From assembly GCF_028689785.1 (NCBI RefSeq), contig NZ_JAQVCN010000026.1, forward strand, positions 25,515 to 63,822: DNA of 38,308 nucleotides. The letters run 5' to 3'. The notes under the pieces are model-generated. The model saw nothing but the letters and a program-made list of their open reading frames with translations. It searched no databases and was not told the DNA's origin. Within the stretch, counting starts at the first letter, position 1. Each line of letters starts with the position of its first letter. This DNA is from Zoogloea sp. (GTDB lineage Bacteria; Pseudomonadota; Gammaproteobacteria; Burkholderiales; Rhodocyclaceae). Below, piece by piece: positions 33,059-38,308 of this stretch. A program made the position numbers and the translations under genes.

Positions 33059-33688
33059 ATGAGCACTCCGCAACCGCTGCTGATCCTCACCCAAGACGAC
33101 CTCCTTGCCGAACGCTGGCAGGCCCTGTCATCCAGTCCGATCCGCGCCCTCGACATCCACGGCCTCGAAACCTGGCGCAAGGCTGGCCACCGCCTGGTGG
33201 TCATCGACCTGGGCAGTCGCCTGGGCGGAGCCCTACCCCTATGGACCCATCAGGCCTGGCGGGAGAACGCCACCGGCCTCGCTATCCTGGCCACCTCCTC
33301 CCGACCCGACGACGACGAGGGCCTCGCCGTGCTCAATGCCGGGGCCAGCGGCTACTGCCACAGCCATGCCCCGGTGGACAACCTGCGCCAGGCGCTTGAT
33401 GTGATCGACAGCGGCGAGCTGTGGGTAGGGCGTGCCCTGCTGTCCCGGCTGCTGCGCCTTGTGGATAGCCGCCTGCCCCGTGCCGGGCTCGCCGACTGGG
33501 CCCGCCCGTTGACCGAGAGGGAGCGGGAGGTTGCCCATCACGCCGCCGTCGGGGAAAGCAATGTGGCCATCGCCGGTGCTCTCGGCATCACCGAGCGCAC
33601 AGTCAAGGCACATCTCAAAGCCATCTTCGAGAAGCTAGAAGTGGCAGACCGGCTGCAACTTGCCCTCCGGGTGCACGGCGTCCGCTGA
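33059..33688 (+). CDS. LuxR-family response regulator with incomplete receiver
   Basis: This 209-residue protein has residues 1-130 with receiver-like order: ILTQDDL for the acidic pair, VVIDLGSRL with a candidate phospho-Asp, and GASGYCHSH at the place where GxxGYxxK is expected. The invariant Lys is therefore missing. Residues about 145-205 form the LuxR helix-turn-helix (LTERERE, then ESNVAIAGALGITERTVKAH, then LKAIFEKLEVADR), which is complete. It lies 19 bp after the adaptor and before the adhesin gene, so it may regulate adhesin or transporter expression. No partner histidine kinase is in view. Confidence 0.88.
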   Translation: MSTPQPLLILTQDDLLAERWQALSSSPIRALDIHGLETWRKAGHRLVVIDLGSRLGGALPLWTHQAWRENATGLAILATSSRPDDDEGLAVLNAGASGYCHSHAPVDNLRQALDVIDSGELWVGRALLSRLLRLVDSRLPRAGLADWARPLTEREREVAHHAAVGESNVAIAGALGITERTVKAHLKAIFEKLEVADRLQLALRVHGVR

Positions 33689-33721
33689 AACACCCTCCCC
33701 GCGTGGCATCCGTCACGCGAC

Positions 33722-33737
33722 TTGTCCTCGTGGACAA
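33722..33737 (+). promoter_or_regulatory. Inverted repeat upstream of the adhesin gene
   Basis: TTGTCC and GGACAA (6-bp perfect arms, 4-bp centre) lie 66 bp before the adhesin start in the 114-bp gap after the regulator gene. It could be an operator, for example for the LuxR-type regulator, or a weak hairpin; no T-run follows. I see no convincing promoter boxes in this gap. Confidence 0.35.
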
Positions 33738-33802
33738 TGGCGCCCCCTCGCACCGCGTCGTAGATTCCGTCTCATCTAAAAAGCCGATTTCCGGAGACCG
33801 TC

Positions 33803-36800
33803 ATGGCCACCTCGTCCTCCCCCGTCACTACCGCCACCAACACCGCCTCCAAGGGCACCGTCGTCTTCGTGCAGGGCGAAGCCTACCTGCGCGACAGCAG
33901 CGGCAAGCTCAGCGCCATCAAGCCGGGAGATGTGGCCACCGAGGGCCAGGAGATCGTCACCCACACTGGCGCAGTGGTGGAAATGCAGCTGCCTGGTGGA
34001 GCCAAGGTCAGTGTCGGGCCGGACCGCGAGCTGCTGCTCAATGAAGAGTTCTTCGCCACAGCCACGCCAGAACGCAGCGACAACGCCATCTCCAGCCTGG
34101 GCACGGAGGCCGACAAGGTTATCCAGGCCCTCAACGCCGGGAAGGACCCCTTCGAAGATCTGGAAGATCCGGCAGCCGGTCTCACTGGTGGTGGCGTGGG
34201 CGATCAGACCCACGATTTCGTGCGTCTCGTGCGGGTGCTCGAAGAGGTGACGCCGGTCTCCTACAGCTACGCCAGCACGGCCGACGGCGTTGAGTTTCTG
34301 CCCGCAGCCACGCTCACCACACAAACCATCAACACCCCGCCGGTCGCAAACGATGACCGCGTCGACGGCACCGAAGACCAGCCCCTGATCGTGGACGTCC
34401 TGGCCAACGACAGCGACGCCGACAACGACCCCCTGGTGGTCACCAACGCCACGGCCACCAACGGCCAGGTCACCATCAACCCGGACGGCAGCCTGCGCTA
34501 CGTGCCCAACCCGGACTTCAACGGCCCCGACACCGTCACCTACACCATCAGCGACGGCAAGGGCGGCACCTCGACGGCAACGGTCACCATCAACGTCGTG
34601 GCGGTCAATGACGCCCCCGTGGCCCTGCCCGACGCGGCCACCACCCCCGAAGACCAGCCGGTGACCATCAATGTGCTGGGCAACGACAGCGACCCGGACG
34701 GTGACCCGCTCACCGTCACCGGCGCCACCGTCGACCCGGCCCTCGGCAGCGTAGTCATCAATCCGGACGGCACCCTCACCTTCACCCCGACGCCCGACTT
34801 CAACGGCCCTGTGCTCATCACCTACACGGTCAGCGACGGCAAGGGCGGCACCGCGTCCTCCACCGTCACGGTCAATGTCACCCCGGTGAATGACAACCCC
34901 ATCGCCAACCCTGATGTGGCCACCACCCTCGAGAACACCCCGGTCACGGTTCCAGTGCTGGGCAACGACAGCGATCCCGAAGGCGACCCGCTCACCGTCA
35001 CAAGTGCCACCGTCGACCCGGCCCTCGGCAGCGTCGCGATCAACCCGGACGGCACCCTCACCTTCACCCCGGCGCCCAACTTCAATGGCCCGGTAGTCAT
35101 CAACTACACCATCAGCGACGGCCAGGGCGGCACCGCCACCAGCACCGTCACGGTGAATGTAACGCCGGACAACACCGCCCCCGTGGCCAATCCGGACAGC
35201 GCCACCACCCTGGAAGACCAACCAATCACCGTCAATGTTCTGGGCAATGACAGCGACCCGGACGGCGACCCCCTCAGCGTCACCGGCGCCACCGTCGATC
35301 CGGCCAAGGGCACTGTCTCGGTCAATCCCGACGGCACCCTCACCTTCACCCCGGCCGCCAACATCAACGGCCCCGTGGTCGTCACCTACACCATTGCCGA
35401 TGGCAATGGCGGCACTGCCACCAGCACCGTTACCATCGACGTCACCCCGCAAAATGACGCTCCGGTGGCCACCCCGGACACCGCCACCACCCTGGAAGAC
35501 CAGCCCGTCACCGTCAGTGTGCTCGGCAACGACAGCGACCCGGACGGCGACCCCCTCAGCGTCACCGGCGCCACCGTCGATCCGGCCAAGGGCACGGTCG
35601 CGGTCAATCCCGACGGCACCCTCACCTTCAACCCCGCCGCCAACTTCAACGGCCCGGTGGTCGTCACTTACACCATTTCCGACGGCAATGGCGGCACCGC
35701 CACCAGCACCGTCACCATCGACGTCACCCCGGTAGCCGACGCCGCCGTACTCGGCACCGGCAGCGGCACCGTCAAGGAAGACACCCCCGCCCAGACCACC
35801 GCCTCGGGCACCCTCTCCATCGTTGATCCTGACGCCGGCGAAGCCGCCTTCCAGCCCCAGACCAACGCGGTGGGCACCTACGGCAGCTTCAGCGTGAACG
35901 CGGCCGGTGCCTGGACCTACACCATCGACAACAGCCTGCCGGTCGTCCAGGCCCTCAAGGAAGGCGAGACCCGCACCGAGTCCTTCACCGTGCGCAGTGT
36001 GGACGGCACCGCCACCACCGTCAGTCTCACCATACTCGGCACCAACGACGCCCCCATCGCCAACCCCAACATCGCCACCACCCTGGAAGACCAGCCCGTC
36101 ACCGTCAATGTACTCGGCAATGACACCGATCCGGACGGCGACCCCCTCAGCGTCACCGGCGCCACCGTCGATCCGGCCAAGGGCACGGTCGCGGTCAATC
36201 CCGACGGCAGCCTCACCTTCAACCCGGCAGCCAACATCAACGGCCCCGTGGTCGTCACCTACACCATCTCCGACGGCAATGGCGGCACCGCCACCAGCAC
36301 CGTCACCATCGACGTCACCCCGGTCAACGACAACGCCACCATCAGTGCCGGCACCGGCACCACCAAGGAAGATACCGTCCTGCTGGCCAGCGGCACGCTG
36401 ACCATCACCGACCCGGACACCGGCGAAGCCGCCTTCCAGGCCCAGACCGGTGTAACCGGCACCTACGGCAGCTTCTCCATCGACGAGACCGGCCACTGGG
36501 CTTTCACCCTGGACAACGGCAACCCCTTGGTCCAGAACCTTGCCGACGGCGACTCCCGCACCGAATCCTTCACAGTGCGCAGCGTGGACGGCACCGAGAG
36601 CACCGTGGTCATCACCATCCTTGGTACCAACGAGACCATCGGTTCGCCGGGCGTCGGCATCGTCAAGGAGGACAACACCCTGAGCACTGGCGGCAGCCTG
36701 AACGCCAGCGGCGGCGCCAGCTTCGTCGCCCAACCGGCCACCCCTGGCACCTATGGAAGCTTCACGCTCAACACCGATGGCAGCTGGAACTACGTCCTCA

Positions 36801-38308
36801 ACAACCCGGCCAGCGTGGTTCAGAGCCTGGGCGAGGGCCAGACCCGCAGCGAGACCTTCCCGGTCACCCTGTCCGACGGCACAGCCAGCACCGTCACGAT
36901 CACCGTGGTCGGCACCAACGACCCGGCCCTCATCGGTCCAGGCAGCGGCAGTGTCACCGAAGACAGCATCCTCAGCACCGGGGGCACCCTGAGCATCACC
37001 GATGTGGATGCTGGAGAGGCCAGCTTCCGGCCGCAGACCAGCGTAGCCGGCACCTACGGTAGTTTCAGCCTCGACGCTGCGGGCAACTGGACCTACACCC
37101 TCAACAACGCCCACCCGGACGTTCAGGCCCTCGGCGTCGGCGACACCCTGTCCGAAACCTTCCCGGTGCTGAGCACGGACGGCAGCACCAGCAACGTCTT
37201 CATCACCATCAACGGCACCAACGACGGCCCGGTCGCCACTCCCGACACCACCACCACGCCGGAAGACCAGCCCATCACCGTCAATGTGCTGGGCAATGAC
37301 ACCGATCCGGACGGCGACCCCCTTTCCGTCACCGGCGCCACCGTCGATCCGGCCAAGGGCACGGTCGCGGTCAATCCCGACGGCACCCTCACCTTCAACC
37401 CGGCCGCCAACTTCAACGGCCCGGTGGTCGTCACTTACACCATCTCTGATGGCAAGGGCGGAACCGCCACCAGCACCGTCACCATCGACGTCACTCCGGT
37501 TAATGACGCACCGGTCGCCCTGGATGACGTCAACAGCCTGAGCAAGACCGCCACCACCCCGGCCACGGGCAACGTCATCACCAACCCTGCCGGCCTCGAC
37601 ACTGACCTGGATGGCGACACCCTCACCGTCAGCCTCGTAGGCAGCGCCCCGGTAAGTGGCGCAACCGTGGTCAACGGTGCCTTCGGCACCCTGACCATCC
37701 ACCCGGACGGCAGCTACAGCTACATCCAAGACACGGCAAACAGCTCAGTAAGCAGTCTGGCTCCGGGCGCCACCCTAACCGACAGCTTCAGCTACACGGT
37801 CTCCGACGGTAAGGGCGGCACCGCCACTGCCGAACTCCGGATCACCATCGCTGGCCTCAACACCCCCCCGATCGCCGCCCCCGACTCGGCAACAACTAAC
37901 GAAGACGAGCCAGTCCGGATTGCAGTGCTGGGCAATGACAGCGACCCCGAAGGCGACACCCTCAGCATCACCAGCGCCACGGTCGACCCTGCCAAGGGCA
38001 ATGTGGTAGTCAACGCCGACGGCACCCTCACCTTCAACCCCGCCGCCAACTTCAACGGCCCGGTCGTCGTCACCTACACCATCTCCGACGGCAAGGGCGG
38101 CACTGCCACCAGCACGGTCAACATAAACGTCAATCCGGTCAACGACGCCCCCGTCGCCAACCCCAACACCGCCACCACACCGGAAGACCAGCCCGTCACC
38201 GTCAACGTGCTGGGCAATGACACCGATCCGGAAGGCGACACCCTCTCCGTCACCGGCGCCACCCTCGATCCGGCCAAGGGCACGGTCGCGGTCAATCCCG
38301 ACGGCACC
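33803..38308 (+). CDS. LapA-type giant RTX adhesin, N-terminal 1502 residues (runs off window)
   Basis: The frame is open from ATG 33803 (CGGAGA just upstream) to the window edge. Residues 1-175 form the N-terminal retention module (GTVVFVQGEAYLR, EGQEIVTHTGAVVEMQLPGG), which plugs the outer-membrane channel. EDPAAGLTGGG has Ala124-Ala125, the place and form of a LapG protease di-alanine site. From residue 179 on come tandem extracellular repeats: ten about 94-residue cadherin/Ig-like units (LGNDSDPDGDPL...TYTISDGKGGTAT), four VCBS units of about 98-104 residues, and one divergent unit. The C-terminal calcium-binding RTX repeats and secretion signal must lie to the right. It should mediate surface attachment and biofilm formation, exported by the adjacent transporter. 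Confidence 0.93.
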   Translation, partial: MATSSSPVTTATNTASKGTVVFVQGEAYLRDSSGKLSAIKPGDVATEGQEIVTHTGAVVEMQLPGGAKVSVGPDRELLLNEEFFATATPERSDNAISSLGTEADKVIQALNAGKDPFEDLEDPAAGLTGGGVGDQTHDFVRLVRVLEEVTPVSYSYASTADGVEFLPAATLTTQTINTPPVANDDRVDGTEDQPLIVDVLANDSDADNDPLVVTNATATNGQVTINPDGSLRYVPNPDFNGPDTVTYTISDGKGGTSTATVTINVVAVNDAPVALPDAATTPEDQPVTINVLGNDSDPDGDPLTVTGATVDPALGSVVINPDGTLTFTPTPDFNGPVLITYTVSDGKGGTASSTVTVNVTPVNDNPIANPDVATTLENTPVTVPVLGNDSDPEGDPLTVTSATVDPALGSVAINPDGTLTFTPAPNFNGPVVINYTISDGQGGTATSTVTVNVTPDNTAPVANPDSATTLEDQPITVNVLGNDSDPDGDPLSVTGATVDPAKGTVSVNPDGTLTFTPAANINGPVVVTYTIADGNGGTATSTVTIDVTPQNDAPVATPDTATTLEDQPVTVSVLGNDSDPDGDPLSVTGATVDPAKGTVAVNPDGTLTFNPAANFNGPVVVTYTISDGNGGTATSTVTIDVTPVADAAVLGTGSGTVKEDTPAQTTASGTLSIVDPDAGEAAFQPQTNAVGTYGSFSVNAAGAWTYTIDNSLPVVQALKEGETRTESFTVRSVDGTATTVSLTILGTNDAPIANPNIATTLEDQPVTVNVLGNDTDPDGDPLSVTGATVDPAKGTVAVNPDGSLTFNPAANINGPVVVTYTISDGNGGTATSTVTIDVTPVNDNATISAGTGTTKEDTVLLASGTLTITDPDTGEAAFQAQTGVTGTYGSFSIDETGHWAFTLDNGNPLVQNLADGDSRTESFTVRSVDGTESTVVITILGTNETIGSPGVGIVKEDNTLSTGGSLNASGGASFVAQPATPGTYGSFTLNTDGSWNYVLNNPASVVQSLGEGQTRSETFPVTLSDGTASTVTITVVGTNDPALIGPGSGSVTEDSILSTGGTLSITDVDAGEASFRPQTSVAGTYGSFSLDAAGNWTYTLNNAHPDVQALGVGDTLSETFPVLSTDGSTSNVFITINGTNDGPVATPDTTTTPEDQPITVNVLGNDTDPDGDPLSVTGATVDPAKGTVAVNPDGTLTFNPAANFNGPVVVTYTISDGKGGTATSTVTIDVTPVNDAPVALDDVNSLSKTATTPATGNVITNPAGLDTDLDGDTLTVSLVGSAPVSGATVVNGAFGTLTIHPDGSYSYIQDTANSSVSSLAPGATLTDSFSYTVSDGKGGTATAELRITIAGLNTPPIAAPDSATTNEDEPVRIAVLGNDSDPEGDTLSITSATVDPAKGNVVVNADGTLTFNPAANFNGPVVVTYTISDGKGGTATSTVNINVNPVNDAPVANPNTATTPEDQPVTVNVLGNDTDPEGDTLSVTGATLDPAKGTVAVNPDGT
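34337..35749 (+). repeat. Tandem 94-residue Ig-like repeats, first block (5 units)
   Basis: Five units follow one another, at about 34337-34623, 34624-34905, 34906-35187, 35188-35469 and 35470-35749. The second to fourth are exactly 282 bp. Each has NDSDxDxDPL, GTLTFxPxxNxNGP and YTISDGxGGTAT. Later units are almost identical at the DNA level in their central part (GTVAVNPDGTLTFNPAANFN region), a sign of recent duplication or gene conversion. Confidence 0.9.
35750..37237 (+). repeat. VCBS repeat block with one interposed Ig-like unit
   Basis: Four VCBS-type units (35750-36061, 36341-36640, 36641-36934, 36935-37237) share KED, GTYGSF, TYTLDN-like and SDGT...ILGTND signatures, and one 94-residue-type unit sits at 36062-36340. 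These units are more diverged from one another than the 94-residue units are. Confidence 0.85.
37238..38308 (+). repeat. Adhesin repeats, last block in window
   Basis: A 94-residue unit (37238-37519) is followed by a divergent, longer unit (37520-37876, with LDTDLDGDTLTV and LTDSFSYTVSDGKGG), another 282-bp unit (37877-38158) and a partial one (38159-38308). The array clearly continues beyond the window. Confidence 0.85.

Noticed and set aside
33776-37729. Very long open frame (about 1300 codons) on the minus strand opposite the adhesin
   Set aside because: It is a GC-rich shadow of the adhesin repeats: its periodicity follows the plus-strand domains exactly, and the plus frame encodes recognisable Ig-like and VCBS units.

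Overview
The window is high-GC DNA from a proteobacterium. It joins the early half of an integrated temperate phage (about 1-20,880) to ordinary chromosome (about 20,886-38,308). The chromosomal order tRNA-Leu, queA, tgt, ribF, ileS, lspA, fkpB, ispH, followed by a type I secretion locus with a LapA-type giant adhesin, and the style of the proteins suggest a betaproteobacterium, perhaps Rhodocyclales. That placement is inference from gene order and recognition, not from a database comparison.

Prophage. (a) 1-3854, rightward: a tightly overlapped run of accessory genes. It starts with the 3' end of a protein made of 9-residue repeats, then small unknown proteins, a DHH/DHHA1 phosphoesterase, a small membrane protein, a zinc-ribbon protein and, after a short gap, a small HTH protein. 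(b) 3851-10,090, leftward: an early operon reading Cro/YdaS-like, CII-like, RecD-like helicase, primase-polymerase/SF3 helicase, VRR-NUC nuclease and SNF2-type helicase. (c) 10,091-10,933: the immunity switch, with two operators, a leftward promoter and a rightward repressor whose C-terminal half is not the usual S24 autoprotease. (d) 11,102-19,818, rightward: a second replication/recombination and nucleotide set. It carries two small proteins, a DUF2800 PD-(D/E)XK nuclease, a DUF2815 ssDNA-binding protein, a winged-helix protein, a family A DNA polymerase, RdgC, a dATP/dGTP diphosphohydrolase-like protein, dCTP deaminase, an AlpA-like HTH protein, a DNA methyltransferase and a small unknown protein. 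(e) 19,739-20,722, leftward: a tyrosine integrase next to the 3' end of tRNA-Leu(CAA), the probable attachment gene. No head, tail, terminase or lysis genes are in view; they and the other att site should lie to the left of position 1.

A 17-bp operator family (arms G[TG]GAG / CTC[AC]C, 5-bp centre) occurs six times: twice in the switch, twice before the second rightward operon, once before the winged-helix/polymerase genes and once before the AlpA-like/methyltransferase genes. The repressor, Cro or both may therefore control several dispersed transcription units. A 34-bp direct repeat brackets the methyltransferase gene, which looks like a cassette insertion.

Chromosome. queA-tgt (queuosine tRNA modification) overlap. 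After an intergenic hairpin and a TATAAT promoter come ribF-ileS-lspA-fkpB-ispH, closed by a strong terminator and followed by a small conserved protein. A secretion and adhesion locus follows: a type I ABC transporter with a degenerate C39 domain, an HlyD-family adaptor, a LuxR-type regulator with an incomplete receiver, and the 5' 4.5 kb of an adhesin gene. The adhesin has an N-terminal retention module, a candidate LapG di-alanine site and at least 14 tandem Ig-like/VCBS repeats, and it runs off the right edge.
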